The notes under the pieces were generated by a model that saw nothing but the letters and a program-made list of their open reading frames with translations, searched no databases and was not told where the DNA came from. DNA of 46,317 bases. It comes from Hyphomicrobiaceae bacterium. GTDB taxonomy: Bacteria; Pseudomonadota; Alphaproteobacteria; Rhizobiales; Hyphomicrobiaceae. The stretch is taken from positions 1-46,317 of the forward strand of contig JALHMB010000017.1 in the NCBI GenBank assembly GCA_022844275.1, read 5' to 3'. The position numbers were made by a program, and so were the translations under genes. This document shows positions 8,413-17,274 of the stretch, piece by piece (positions within the stretch are counted from its first letter, which is position 1; every line of letters starts with the position of its first letter).

Positions 8413-9951
8413 ATGGGCCACTATAGAGATCAGATCCTGCCGCTTCTCGACCGCCGCACTTTTCTTAGATCGACTGCTCTTGCAGGCGGTGCGCTTCTTA
8501 CTGGATTCCCATTTGGCCAAGCTCAAGCGTCCAGTCCCGTGCTCAAGGTTAGCACGCGGACGATCGAAGTGAATGGCAAAGCCGCCAAGGTCTTTCACAT
8601 TCAAGGCAAGGGGGGCACGAGCGGAATATTTGCGCGCGAGGGCGATCGCCTCTCCGGCGCCCTCCTGAATGCCTCGAGAGACCCGCTGCAGATGCACTGG
8701 CATGGGCAGGTGATGGCGCCCGCCGACCAGGACAGAGCGCGGCCGGACGGCGGCGCACTGGCTCTCAATCAGACCGACTTTCATGACTTCCAGCTGACCC
8801 CCGGCACGCATTGGATGCACTCGCATAGCTTGTCGGAGCAGCAGCTGCTCGCCGCCCCAATGGTGACCCGCGAGAAGGACGCCGGCGACGTTCAGGACGT
8901 CGTGATCATGCTCCACGATTTTGCATTCCGCTCACCACAGGAGATCCTTGCCGAGCTCGGCGGCTCAGTTGCCCACGCTGGCCACGGCACGCAAGCTGCA
9001 CCAAAGTCCGGGGCGGCACGCCACGCTTTACCCCCGATGCATGGTGGGCATGGAGGCGGGCACGGCATGGGTGGCCACGCTATGCATGGCATGAGCGGAC
9101 ATGGCAGGGGACGCGGCGGCGGGCATGGCGGACATATGGTGGGCATGACCCACGCCAATGATGTCCGCTATGACGCCTATCTCGCCAACGAGCGCACGCT
9201 GGACGACCCGCAGATCGTCAAGGTCGAGAAGAGCGGTCGCGTGCGCCTCCGAATCATCAATGGCGGTACCGCAACGGCGTTCGTCATCTCGACCCCCGGA
9301 CTAACGAGCCGCGCGGTGGCCGTCGACGGTACTCCTTGCCAGCATTTGCAGCGAGCGAAGTATCCGCTCGCCCAGGGTCAGCGCATAGATATTGCTGTAG
9401 ACATCCCGCGCGAGGGCGGCGCCTTCTCTGTGCTGGCTCAGGTCGAGGACGCGACTTTCCTCACCGGCATTGTCCTGGCCACTCCCGGCGCCAACATCGC
9501 ACGGCGCGCGACGGCAGCAAACCAGAAGGAGGGGCTCCTCGATCTCACATTCGAGTCCGACCTCCGCGCCGCTACGCCACTCCCGACCAAGCGGCCGCAG
9601 TCATCGTTCGTTGCCATATTCGGCGAGGAGCCCGGTTATCGCTGGACCATCAACGGCAGCATCCACGGCGAGCACGAACCCTTCAGGGTTCGTAAGGGCG
9701 ATCGGGTCGAGATCACGTTCATGAACCCAACATCCATGATGCATCCAATGCACCTGCATGGGCATCATTTTCAGGTCGTCGCGCTTGGCGGCCGCCGCTT
9801 TTCGGGACCAATCCGCGACACCGTTATCGTGCCTGCGCACGCCCCCGTCACGATTGCCTTTGATGCAGTTCACCGGGGCTCCTGGTTCCTGCATTGCCAT
9901 CACCTCTATCACATGGCGACAGGTATGATGACCGAGGTGCAGATCTCGTAG
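8413..9951 (+). CDS. Tat-exported multicopper oxidase with a His/Met/Gly-rich insert
   Basis: This 512-residue protein is a CopA/CueO-like periplasmic oxidase, probably oxidising Cu(I) to protect the cell. The N-terminus DRRTFLRS (13-20) followed by a hydrophobic run is a twin-arginine signal. All copper-ligand motifs are present: HWHG (His95, His97), HSH (136, 138), HPMHLHGH near the C-terminus, and HCHHLYH with Cys495, His494, His496, His500 and axial Met505. Residues about 203-248 form a low-complexity stretch rich in His, Met and Gly between domains, comparable in idea to the Met-rich segment of CueO. It lies 29 bases after the small periplasmic gene and closes the operon. Confidence 0.9.
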   Translation: MGHYRDQILPLLDRRTFLRSTALAGGALLTGFPFGQAQASSPVLKVSTRTIEVNGKAAKVFHIQGKGGTSGIFAREGDRLSGALLNASRDPLQMHWHGQVMAPADQDRARPDGGALALNQTDFHDFQLTPGTHWMHSHSLSEQQLLAAPMVTREKDAGDVQDVVIMLHDFAFRSPQEILAELGGSVAHAGHGTQAAPKSGAARHALPPMHGGHGGGHGMGGHAMHGMSGHGRGRGGGHGGHMVGMTHANDVRYDAYLANERTLDDPQIVKVEKSGRVRLRIINGGTATAFVISTPGLTSRAVAVDGTPCQHLQRAKYPLAQGQRIDIAVDIPREGGAFSVLAQVEDATFLTGIVLATPGANIARRATAANQKEGLLDLTFESDLRAATPLPTKRPQSSFVAIFGEEPGYRWTINGSIHGEHEPFRVRKGDRVEITFMNPTSMMHPMHLHGHHFQVVALGGRRFSGPIRDTVIVPAHAPVTIAFDAVHRGSWFLHCHHLYHMATGMMTEVQIS

Positions 9952-10305
9952 CTCGCACTTGCGCGCTCGCCAAATGTCTGCCCTCGCTATCTAGTGGCGA
10001 TAAGCAATTTGGGCAAGATGGATGCGCCGAAGTCCGCTTAGAGCCACGAAGGAGACGAACTCATCTATCGGACGGAGCGCCGCACAGAGTTGCAACATCC
10101 CACTTGCAAACATCAGCAGCCATTTGCGATCGAGCGTTGCCGGCGGCATTGAACTAGTCGTTTGGGGATTAAAAAATGGACATCAGTGCACCTCGATCGG
10201 TGGCAGCGATTAATTCATTCCGCATCAGCTCGTGGGTCGCCAGCGAAATTTGCGCGCTTGAGCTCATGCGAAGACGTCCCGCACCGATGCGATAGAATGT
10301 CTACC
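9952..10305 (+). other. Intergenic stretch with no supportable gene
   Basis: This is the spacer between the multicopper oxidase stop and the end of the phosphorylase pseudogene. The only tidy open frame is 10176-10295 (39 codons, plus strand) with an indifferent ribosome site and no recognisable motif. I see no terminator with a T run. Confidence 0.5.
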
Positions 10306-10770
10306 CTACCTTGCGTCGACCGCTCGCGCCGCGGCAACGATTACCGCCAGCGCATTGATGGTGCCGTCCGCCTCGCCTTTCTCAAAGGCACCCTCAACCT
10401 GCGCCATTTGATTCGTGGCATGTGCGAAACAAAGGACGGCCTTGCGGCGTGCTGCAGCAAAGGCATAGAGGGCGGCGGCCTCCATCTCGACTGCGAGTAA
10501 TCCCCTGGGCCTTCATGGCAGCGATGGCGTCGGCGTCTCCCGGAATGGAGCGTCGGTCGTCCAAGTCGCGGCGCGAACGACGGCGACTCTCAGCTCATCG
10601 AATGCACCCTCCATCGAGGTCATGAGTTGAGATGGGCCGTCGCTGAATTCGGAGGGGGCGGCTGGTAGTGATAGCTCGTGCTCTCGTCTCTCAAGGCTTT
10701 CTCGATCAGGACGAACTACGGGTAGATCTGCTCGGTTCCGTAGGGTGGATCAGTTTCTGTTAAGCTGAAC
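10306..10770 (-). pseudogene. Frameshifted, N-truncated nucleoside phosphorylase
   Basis: Read on the minus strand, the pieces line up with a COG2820-type nucleoside phosphorylase. They are DPPYGTEQIYP, a TAG, FVLIEKALRDESTSYHYQPP, then (after stops and frame changes) ATWTTDAPFRET, DADAIAAMKAQGI in the next frame, and VEMEAAALYAFAAARRKAVL in the first. This last segment runs on through FAHATNQM and VEGAFEKGEADGT to a stop at 10306-10308. VEMEAAALYAFA is the nucleoside-binding segment of this family. There are at least two frameshifts and two internal stops, and the N-terminal half is missing where the ABC exporter operon ends. The gene is certainly not functional as it stands. Confidence 0.8.
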
Positions 10771-10813
10771 TTCGTTGCTGTCGAACGCTCGCTGAGAGCA
10801 GTCGTGGCAGCGG

Positions 10814-11527
10814 CTAGGCGTCACCGGTGTGATCGAGTGCGCCGTCGCGAAGGCTGAATATGTGATCAAAGCGATCGAATATCTTCTCATCGTGCGTGAC
10901 AGCGACGATTGCTGCATCGCGTTCTACAGCGACCTTCCGCAAGAGATCCATCACAATGCCGGCACGTTTCGAATCAAGAGCGGCTGTCGGCTCATCCGCG
11001 AGAATGATGCGGGGTCGATTGGCGAGCGCGCGGGCTATGGCGACTCTCTGTGCCTCGCCTCCTGACAGCTTTGCCGGCATGGCGCTACGACGATGGCCGA
11101 CCTCGAGATAATCCAGAAGATTGATCGCGCGGGCGCGCGCGTCCCCGACCTCGGCTCCGGCCAGTTGCAGCACGAGCGCGATGTTGTCAGTCGCATCGAG
11201 AAAGGGGATGAGATTGTGGAACTGGAAGATGAAGCCGATCTTGTCGAGCCTAAGCCTCCTCAGATCCGTGCGGATCCAACGGCCGCCCTCGAGCACCCGC
11301 TCGCCATCGAGCTCCATGGAGCCGGACGAGGGATCGAGGATGCAGCCGATGACGTTCAGGAGTGTCGTCTTCCCCGATCCCGATGGCCCGCGCAGCGCCA
11401 CGACCTGACCAGGATGAACGTCGAGCGAGACATTGCGCAGGGCATCGACACGGGTCTCACCCTCGCCGAAGTGCTTGGAGATGCCCTGCACCCGAATGAG
11501 AGGATGGCTCGTGTCGTCTACTGCCAT
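10814..11527 (-). CDS. ABC transporter ATP-binding protein, MacB/LolD/DevA type
   Basis: This 237-residue cytoplasmic ATPase has Walker A GPSGSGKT at 47-54, the signature LSGGEAQ at 154-160, Walker B IILADE at 174-179 followed by PTAALD, and an H-loop VTHDEK near 215. It is the last gene of a three-gene minus-strand operon (adaptor, permease, ATPase), separated from the permease by three bases. It would power a periplasmic-adaptor ABC exporter of the DevBCA/MacAB kind. The substrate is unknown. Length and motif spacing are normal. Confidence 0.9.
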   Translation of the reverse strand: MAVDDTSHPLIRVQGISKHFGEGETRVDALRNVSLDVHPGQVVALRGPSGSGKTTLLNVIGCILDPSSGSMELDGERVLEGGRWIRTDLRRLRLDKIGFIFQFHNLIPFLDATDNIALVLQLAGAEVGDARARAINLLDYLEVGHRRSAMPAKLSGGEAQRVAIARALANRPRIILADEPTAALDSKRAGIVMDLLRKVAVERDAAIVAVTHDEKIFDRFDHIFSLRDGALDHTGDA

Positions 11528-11530
11528 ATC

Positions 11531-12664
11531 TCAGCCCCCGAGCGCCGTCGCCGGATCCGCTCTGAGCGCCGCCCGTACGCCGAGGCCGCTCGAAAGCAGG
11601 CACACCGCGATCACAACGAGCCCGAGAGCAAGGATATTGTCCGCCTCCAGCACGACCCGTCGCGGGAAGTATCCCATGATGTTGGCGATCAGCGTGGCAC
11701 CAATGGCGAAGCCGATGAGGCCGAGTGCCAATGCCTGCTGCACGATCATGCCGATGATCGTTCGATCGGGGGCGCCGATCAGCTTCAAGGTGGCAATCTG
11801 CTTCAGCTTCTCCATCGTCATCGTGTAGATAATGAGCGCGATGATCACGGCGGAAACGATCAAGAGCAGCGTCGTGAACATGCCGATCTGCCGGCGCGCA
11901 CGATCCACCAGTGACTGCGAGAGGATGCGCTCCTGCTCGGCTTGAGTGATCGCGGACAGGTGCTTCCAGCGGCGCACGGTTTCGGCCACACTGTCCGGCG
12001 ATGCATTCGGGTGCAGCCGGGCGACAACGGCATTGACGGTGTCCCTGCTTGCCCCGGCCGAACCGCGCGCAAGCAGGACACGCGCGGCAGGCGGCGCAAG
12101 ATCGAACTGCAGCTTCTGAGCGTCTGGGAGCGTGATGTAGACGGCGGGATCTCCGCCAGAATTGACCTGATGCCGCGTCAGTCCGACGACTGTCAGCACG
12201 CTGCGGCCGAGCTGGATACGCTCGCCCAGAGCGAGGCCCGTGGTTCGATCGGCGACCATCTCGTAGCGGCTGCGCGCGATCCCGCGCCCCTCGACAATCT
12301 TCGGCGGCCCGCCGGGCCGGGCTGGCTCATATCCGATCACATAGAGCCTCAGTTTGCCGCCGCGGCGCTCCGTCTCGACTGTTTGGTAGGTGATACTGCC
12401 GGCCGAGGATACGCCGGCGATGCGCGCAATCCCTTCACGGATATCTCCTGGAATGCGTGAAGCCTCGGCAAAAGGGCCGCGCGTGTTCGCCTCCACGATC
12501 CACAGATCGACTGCGGGAGCACGGGCAATCGTCAGCGCGTCGACGACAATCCCCCGGTAGATGCCGATCATAGCCAGCACGACGCCGAGCAGTAGCCCAA
12601 GACCGACGCACGTCAGCAGAAAGCGGCCGAGGTTGTGGCGAATATCGCGATAGGCAAGGTTCAT
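11531..12664 (-). CDS. ABC exporter permease, DevC/FtsX type
   Basis: The 377-residue inner-membrane permease has the FtsX layout. TM1 is at the N-terminus (FLLTCVGLGLLLGVVLAMIG), then comes a periplasmic domain at about 40-260, and three spans follow in the last third (FTTLLLIVSAVIIALIIYTM; ALALGLIGFAIGATLIANIM; ILALGLVVIAVCLLSSGLGV). This matches DevC-like permeases, which form dimers and act mechanically on the periplasmic adaptor. The start ATG overlaps the adaptor stop by four bases (ATGA), so translation is coupled. No substrate can be read from it. Confidence 0.88.
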   Translation of the reverse strand: MNLAYRDIRHNLGRFLLTCVGLGLLLGVVLAMIGIYRGIVVDALTIARAPAVDLWIVEANTRGPFAEASRIPGDIREGIARIAGVSSAGSITYQTVETERRGGKLRLYVIGYEPARPGGPPKIVEGRGIARSRYEMVADRTTGLALGERIQLGRSVLTVVGLTRHQVNSGGDPAVYITLPDAQKLQFDLAPPAARVLLARGSAGASRDTVNAVVARLHPNASPDSVAETVRRWKHLSAITQAEQERILSQSLVDRARRQIGMFTTLLLIVSAVIIALIIYTMTMEKLKQIATLKLIGAPDRTIIGMIVQQALALGLIGFAIGATLIANIMGYFPRRVVLEADNILALGLVVIAVCLLSSGLGVRAALRADPATALGG

Positions 12665-13890
12665 TCGCGCTTCCCTTCCCGGATGCTGACCGCCCTGCCC
12701 TCCTGGAAGCTGTTATCGACGTGCGTTACGACTTTCGCTCCTTCCGGAAGGCCGCTGACGATCTCAAGGCGAGCATCTTCCGTGCGGTGGGCGAAGCCCA
12801 CGAGCCGCCGGCGAAGGTGGCCGTCCTCCACCGTCCATACGTGCCCCTCTCGCCCGTTGAACCCGTGAACGGCCGCCTCCGGGACCAGCAGCGCCTTGTC
12901 GAGCGTCGCGACCGTGATCCAGAACTCCACCTGCTCTCCGAGAAAGACGCGCGCGGGCGGATTATCCCCCCTGATATAGACGCGCCGTTCCTCCGTGACG
13001 CGATCGCTCTCGAGGCCGATGCGTACGACCTTGCCGGTGAAGGCATCTTGCGGACGAGAGCGGAGACGGGCATCGACCCGCTGACCCTCCTCGATGAAGC
13101 CCGCGCGCGCTTCGTCGACATAGGCAAGCCCCCAGTAGCTCCCGATGGCAATGAGCGTGAAGATCGGATCGCCGGCCTTGACGACCGTGCCCAGTTCCTT
13201 GTGCCGCTCGATGACGATCGCGTCGTAGGGTGCGACCAGCGTCCGGTGCCGCAGTAGTGTCTCTTCGTACTGGAGCTGCGCCCGGGCATCGTCGAGCTGG
13301 GCCTTGGCACTCGCGATCTCACTCTGGGCGACGATGACGTCAGCCGCCGCCACTGCTTCGTCGCGTACCGCTTCCTCGGCCACCTGCTGAGAGACGATGT
13401 CGCGGCCGACAAGGGATTGCTTGCGCCGGTTGGACTCCTGCTTCTGAGCCAGGAGCGCTCGCGCCTTTTCCAGATTGGCTTCTGCCCGCTTGATGTTGAC
13501 CTCGGCAATCTGCCGGGCAGCCCGCGCCTTGGCGACCTTCGCTTCCTGCTCGCCTTGACTAAGTCGCGCGAGAACCTGCCCCTTCGCGACCCGATCGCCA
13601 TGATCGACCTCGAGCTCGGCAAGTGTCGCGCCGATCTCGAAGCCGATCTTGGAGAGGACGCGCGCCTCGACCGTCCCGAGACCAAAGACGCGAACTGGAA
13701 CATTGCGCGCGAGCCCGGCGACGCTCACGGTCAGCGGCCGGCTGCTGAACACGGCCCAAGCCATGAAAGGCATGGCGATGATGGCGGCCAATATCAGAAG
13801 ACCTCTCCATCGCCGCCCCGGAATGCGCTGTCTCCAAGACAGTGCATTGCGCTTGTTGGTGTGATCAGCATCTTTGGTGGAGTTGTTCAC
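12661..13890 (-). CDS. HlyD-family periplasmic adaptor of the ABC exporter, DevB type
   Basis: The 409-residue membrane fusion protein has a cytoplasmic tail (1-28), one membrane anchor at about 29-48 (GLLILAAIIAMPFMAWAVFS), lipoyl and barrel strands, and a long coiled-coil hairpin at about 115-200 rich in Ala, Glu, Arg and Gln. The matching lipoyl half (TLVAPYDAIVIERHKELGTV) and C-terminal membrane-proximal domain follow. The frame starts with GTG at 13890; no strong ribosome site is visible. It is the first gene of the operon. An FNR/FixK-like box at 14009-14022 lies about 120 bases upstream and might regulate it. Confidence 0.88.
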   Translation of the reverse strand: MNNSTKDADHTNKRNALSWRQRIPGRRWRGLLILAAIIAMPFMAWAVFSSRPLTVSVAGLARNVPVRVFGLGTVEARVLSKIGFEIGATLAELEVDHGDRVAKGQVLARLSQGEQEAKVAKARAARQIAEVNIKRAEANLEKARALLAQKQESNRRKQSLVGRDIVSQQVAEEAVRDEAVAAADVIVAQSEIASAKAQLDDARAQLQYEETLLRHRTLVAPYDAIVIERHKELGTVVKAGDPIFTLIAIGSYWGLAYVDEARAGFIEEGQRVDARLRSRPQDAFTGKVVRIGLESDRVTEERRVYIRGDNPPARVFLGEQVEFWITVATLDKALLVPEAAVHGFNGREGHVWTVEDGHLRRRLVGFAHRTEDARLEIVSGLPEGAKVVTHVDNSFQEGRAVSIREGKRE

Positions 13891-14008
13891 GATGTCGCCA
13901 GTCGGCTAGAGGAACAGCCTGGGACTGGGCTCCATACTGGTGGAGAGTGCAGTCGGCAGCAGCGGCGTGCGCCATCGAGTCTGGTAGACGATCCGCGCAT
14001 TGCCTCCA

Positions 14009-14022
14009 CTGATCTAGATCAA
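14009..14022. promoter_or_regulatory. FNR/FixK-like box, one mismatch
   Basis: CTGATCTAGATCAA differs from the palindromic consensus TTGAT-N4-ATCAA at one base. It lies in the divergent gap, about 120 bases before the ABC-exporter adaptor (minus) and about 175 bases before the ECF sigma gene (plus). Either could be its target; the spacing fits the exporter a little better. Confidence 0.45.
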
Positions 14023-14197
14023 AGTGGATGGCCGATGTACTTCTGGTACGGACCGCCCGAATGGCGTGCGGCGGGGCTGCAGGTTCAGCAGGCCGGTGGT
14101 CGACCGCGGGCTGCACACTACGGCCAAAGCTATTGCCTATACCTTCCGTCCTGCAGTAGCGTCTCCACTCACCAACGGCTGCAGAAGATGGTGCCTT

Positions 14198-14707
14198 GTG
14201 TCCCGTAGGCGACATGCCGGTCTGCCGGCTCTGATGCCCCGCCTTGTCGGCTTTGCGCGCGTCCTCATCGGCAATGCAGACGACGCGCGCGATCTCGTGC
14301 AGGAGACGGTCGCCAGAGCACTCGCCGCACGAAATGTTCCCCTTGACGCGGCCGCCTATCGCGCTTGGGCGTTTCGGATCGTGCGCAATGCGGCGCTCGA
14401 CGAACTCCGTGCTCGGGCACCACGGAAAAAATACGCTGAACCGGAGGCGCCGATCGACCTTTGGCGATTTGACGATGCCTGCATTGCCAGGATCACCGTC
14501 GAACAGGGGCTTGCGGCCATTAATCCAACGCACCGGGAGATCATCGGGCTCATCGATATCGCCGGGTTCACCTATGGGGAGGCCGCCGAATTGCTCGACG
14601 TCCCCATCGGCACGGTCATGAGTCGCATCGCGCGCGCCCGCGGTGCGCTGCTAGAAGCTATCGAGGCGAGTAGCCTGCGGCCGCTGAAATCGAGCCATGG
14701 AAGTTGA
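14198..14707 (+). CDS. ECF-type RNA polymerase sigma factor
   Basis: About 169 residues. Region 2 begins at LPALMPRLVGFARVLIGNAD with DLVQETVARAL, and region 4 is INPTHREIIGLIDIAGFTYG followed by AAELLDVPIGTVMSRIARAR, a classic sigma-70 region 4 helix-turn-helix. I placed the start at GTG 14198, because HAGLPALMPRL matches the usual beginning of region 2; ATG 14234 is the alternative, and longer frames upstream look non-coding. It overlaps the anti-sigma gene by 11 bases. The sulfite-oxidase pair follows directly, so those genes are its likeliest targets, as in other alphaproteobacteria where sulfite dehydrogenase genes sit with an ECF pair. Confidence 0.88.
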   Translation: MSRRRHAGLPALMPRLVGFARVLIGNADDARDLVQETVARALAARNVPLDAAAYRAWAFRIVRNAALDELRARAPRKKYAEPEAPIDLWRFDDACIARITVEQGLAAINPTHREIIGLIDIAGFTYGEAAELLDVPIGTVMSRIARARGALLEAIEASSLRPLKSSHGS

Positions 14708-15398
14708 ACCGAAACCAGACCACGTCTTGCTCAATGCGCTTGTGGACGGCGAGCTGAGCCCCGCCGAGCGGGCGGCGGCGGCCGCGCGCTTGAGCACCGA
14801 CCGGGAATTTGCCCGCGCCTATGCGACGCTGAGCCAGCTGAAGGCGAGCGTCGCCGAGATCGCCGCGGACAACGACGCGCCCCTGATCAGTCCCGCGCCA
14901 CCTTTCCAGCGTTCATGGCTTGGTCCGGCCACCGCATTGGCCGTTCTGACGGCTGTCCTCGTTTATGTAGCCGTGTCCTTGCTCCAACAGGAGCGACGCG
15001 AAGTGGGGCCGGGCACGAGTACTGTCGCGATCTCGTTTGCCGGAGATCCCGTTATTCCCGATTTGTCGCCGGCCGGGTTGCGCCTCGCACGAACGATCAT
15101 GCGTACCGGCACCGGCACTTCCGCCCTTGTTGCGACATACCTCGGGCCGCGTGGCTGCCGTCTCGAATTGTGGGTCAGCAGCGGAGGTCACGCGCCGGCA
15201 TCACCGGCAGGCACAGGAAATAGGCGCTGGCACGTCAATGACTTGGCCTACGAGCTGATTGCCTTCGGCATGGTTGAATCCCGGTTCGAGCAGTTGGCAG
15301 CCATGGCGGAGCAGGCGACTCGAGCGCCCCCTCTGCCTGAAGCGACAGATGCGCCGCTGGTCATTGCGCGCGTGCCGACACCGCCCTGCATCGGTTGA
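14697..15398 (+). CDS. Membrane anti-sigma factor
   Basis: The 233-residue protein has a cytoplasmic N-terminal part at 1-70 (LLNALVDGELSPAERAAAAA, typical of anti-sigma domains), one membrane span at about 80-100 (GPATALAVLTAVLVYVAVSL), and a periplasmic C-terminal domain with two Cys (GCRLELW and the C-terminal PCIG). The N-terminal domain lacks the HxxxCxxC zinc motif, so it is not a zinc-binding anti-sigma factor. It should hold the upstream sigma factor at the membrane and release it on an envelope signal. The overlapping start argues for coupled, equimolar synthesis. Confidence 0.85.
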   Translation: MEVEPKPDHVLLNALVDGELSPAERAAAAARLSTDREFARAYATLSQLKASVAEIAADNDAPLISPAPPFQRSWLGPATALAVLTAVLVYVAVSLLQQERREVGPGTSTVAISFAGDPVIPDLSPAGLRLARTIMRTGTGTSALVATYLGPRGCRLELWVSSGGHAPASPAGTGNRRWHVNDLAYELIAFGMVESRFEQLAAMAEQATRAPPLPEATDAPLVIARVPTPPCIG

Positions 15399-15401
15399 CA
15401 G

Positions 15402-15427
15402 GGAATAATTCCTCCAGCTCATCCGTT
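15402..15427 (+). promoter_or_regulatory. Possible ECF promoter ahead of the sulfite oxidase gene
   Basis: GGAAT (15402-15406), 17 bases, then CGTT (15424-15427). This is one base off the GGAAC/CGTT pattern and lies 70 bases before the sulfite oxidase start. The adjacent ECF sigma may have its own consensus, so this is only a candidate. Confidence 0.25.
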
Positions 15428-15496
15428 TCTTCTTGTTCCGCTACGACGCGAAGTGGCGGATCGCGCCTCAACGGCGCGAAGACATCGGAGGAAACT

Positions 15497-16852
15497 ATGG
15501 CGCGCAGCACTGGCAAGACAGAACGTTCTCTGGAGCAAATGTACGACAACGACCCCGAGCGAACGGATGCCGCTGTTTCCGGGCACGGCCCTGGGACCAG
15601 CCGTCGCGGGTTTCTCGGCGGTGTCGGACTGGCCGCCGTCGGCGTGGCCGCAGGCGGGACGATGCCATTCGGTCGGCATATGCCCGCGGGCATCCTTCCA
15701 ACAGCGCTCGCGCAGGACAAGAAATCGACACCCGCCGCGGCGAAAGGGCCGATCCATCTCGATTTTCCAGGCAAGGATAAGGGGCTCGTCGTGCTCGGGG
15801 AGCGCCCGCTCGTCGCCGAGACGCCGGAGCATCTGCTCGACGACGATACGACGCCTATCGACAAATTCTTCATCCGCAATAACGGGCAGCTGCCTGACGA
15901 GGCAAAGGATCCGGACAAGTGGACGATCAAGATCGACGGCGAGGTCAATAATCCCTTCGAGATCACGCTCGGCGAGCTGAAATCCAAGTACAAGCCACAA
16001 ACCTTGCGCATGGTGCTCGAATGCGGCGGCAACGGCCGCTCCTTTTACGCGCCGCGCGCCAGCGGTAACCAATGGACGAACGGAGGCGCGGGCTGCGCTG
16101 AATGGACGGGTGTGCGCCTGGCCGATGTTCTGAAGACGGCTGGTGTCAAGCCGAGCGGCATCTACACAGCGCACTATGCTGCGGATCTGCATCTGTCAGG
16201 CGACGCCGACAAGCCGGTTATCTCCCGGGGCGTTCGCATGCCCAAGGCGATGGAGCCCGAATGCATGATCGTGTGGGCGATGAACGGTCAGCCGCTCCCG
16301 AACGTCCATGGCGGGCCTGTCCGGCTGATCATACCGGGTTGGCCTGGCTCGGCGTCGCAAAAGTGGCTCACGCGCATCTGGGTGCGAGACAAGGAGCACG
16401 ACGGGCCCGGCATGACCGGCACGTCCTATCGCGTCGCGATCAATCCAATGGTGCCGGGCGACAAGGCTGATCCGAAGAATTTCCGCATCCTCGAATCCAT
16501 GCCGGTGCGCTCGATCATTACCGCGCCGGCGAGTGGCACGAGGCTTGCGGCCGGCACCCGCAACGTCGCGCTACGCGGCGCATCGTGGGCCGGAGACCTC
16601 ACAGTGCGACGGGTGGATGTCTCGATCGACTATGGGCAGTCCTGGCAGGAGGCCAAGCTTTCGGATCCGCGGAACAGGTTCGACTGGCAACGATGGACGA
16701 CGAACGTGAAACTACCTTCCGATGGGTATTACGAGATTTGGTCTCGCGCGACCGACAGCGAAGGCAAGACACAGCCACATGTCGCGGCGAATTGGAACCC
16801 GAGCGGCTATGGGGGAAATCCCTTCCATCGGATCGCGGTTCTGGTGGGTTGA
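15497..16852 (+). CDS. Tat-exported sulfite-oxidase-family molybdoenzyme (SorA/SorT-like)
   Basis: This 451-residue periplasmic enzyme probably oxidises sulfite to sulfate. ATG 15497 is preceded by CGGAGGAAACT; the longer open frame upstream is serine-rich non-coding sequence. SRRGFLGG at 35-42 is a twin-arginine motif. The molybdopterin domain includes FFIRNNG, and LECGGNG with Cys176, the expected molybdenum ligand. GGPVRLIIPGWPG and the later immunoglobulin-like dimerisation domain (TAPASGTRLAAGTRNVALRG) complete the family fold. A c-type cytochrome follows seven bases later and is its likely electron acceptor. The ECF sigma/anti-sigma pair lies just upstream. Confidence 0.9.
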   Translation: MARSTGKTERSLEQMYDNDPERTDAAVSGHGPGTSRRGFLGGVGLAAVGVAAGGTMPFGRHMPAGILPTALAQDKKSTPAAAKGPIHLDFPGKDKGLVVLGERPLVAETPEHLLDDDTTPIDKFFIRNNGQLPDEAKDPDKWTIKIDGEVNNPFEITLGELKSKYKPQTLRMVLECGGNGRSFYAPRASGNQWTNGGAGCAEWTGVRLADVLKTAGVKPSGIYTAHYAADLHLSGDADKPVISRGVRMPKAMEPECMIVWAMNGQPLPNVHGGPVRLIIPGWPGSASQKWLTRIWVRDKEHDGPGMTGTSYRVAINPMVPGDKADPKNFRILESMPVRSIITAPASGTRLAAGTRNVALRGASWAGDLTVRRVDVSIDYGQSWQEAKLSDPRNRFDWQRWTTNVKLPSDGYYEIWSRATDSEGKTQPHVAANWNPSGYGGNPFHRIAVLVG

Positions 16853-16859
16853 TCTCTCC

Positions 16860-17252
16860 ATGGCGACTCCGATGACTGCGAAACGGGCTAAAGCCGTTCG
16901 CCTCCTCCTTCTCGCCTTGTCCGTCGCGAGCGCGGTGTTCCTTGTGACAGTCGGTAGTGTTGCGCAACAGCCGGCGTTCCAGCCGCGCCTGGAAGAGCCG
17001 GAAGAGTATCCCGACCTGCCGGGTCGGGAGGAGACGTTTTATTTCTGCGTTGCTTGCCACAACTTCAAGCTTGTGGCCCAGCAGGGCATGAGCCGTCATC
17101 GCTGGGACGGCACCTTGAACTTCATGACGGAACGGCATGGCATGCCGAAGCTCGAGGGCAAGGAGCGTGAAACGATCCTCGACTATCTCGAAAAGGCGTT
17201 CCCGGAATCCGAAGCACCGACGGGATGGCAAAACCCCTTCCTGAAACGCTGA
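16860..17252 (+). CDS. Monoheme cytochrome c partner of the sulfite oxidase (SorB-like)
   Basis: The 130-residue protein has an N-terminal signal or anchor at about 11-36 and one heme site, CVACH at 63-67. A probable axial Met95 lies in ERHGMPKL, followed by a terminal helix (ETILDYLEKAFPE). The start ATG lies seven bases after the sulfite oxidase stop, so the pair is co-transcribed; a second ATG at 16872 is possible. By analogy with SorAB it carries electrons from sulfite oxidation to the respiratory chain. Confidence 0.87.
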   Translation: MATPMTAKRAKAVRLLLLALSVASAVFLVTVGSVAQQPAFQPRLEEPEEYPDLPGREETFYFCVACHNFKLVAQQGMSRHRWDGTLNFMTERHGMPKLEGKERETILDYLEKAFPESEAPTGWQNPFLKR

Positions 17253-17274
17253 GGGATCGCACCCTTGCGAACAC

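Noticed and set aside
10176-10295. 39-codon plus-strand frame after the multicopper oxidase
   Set aside because: It has an indifferent ribosome site and no similarity I recognise, and it lies beside a pseudogene. Not enough to call a gene.
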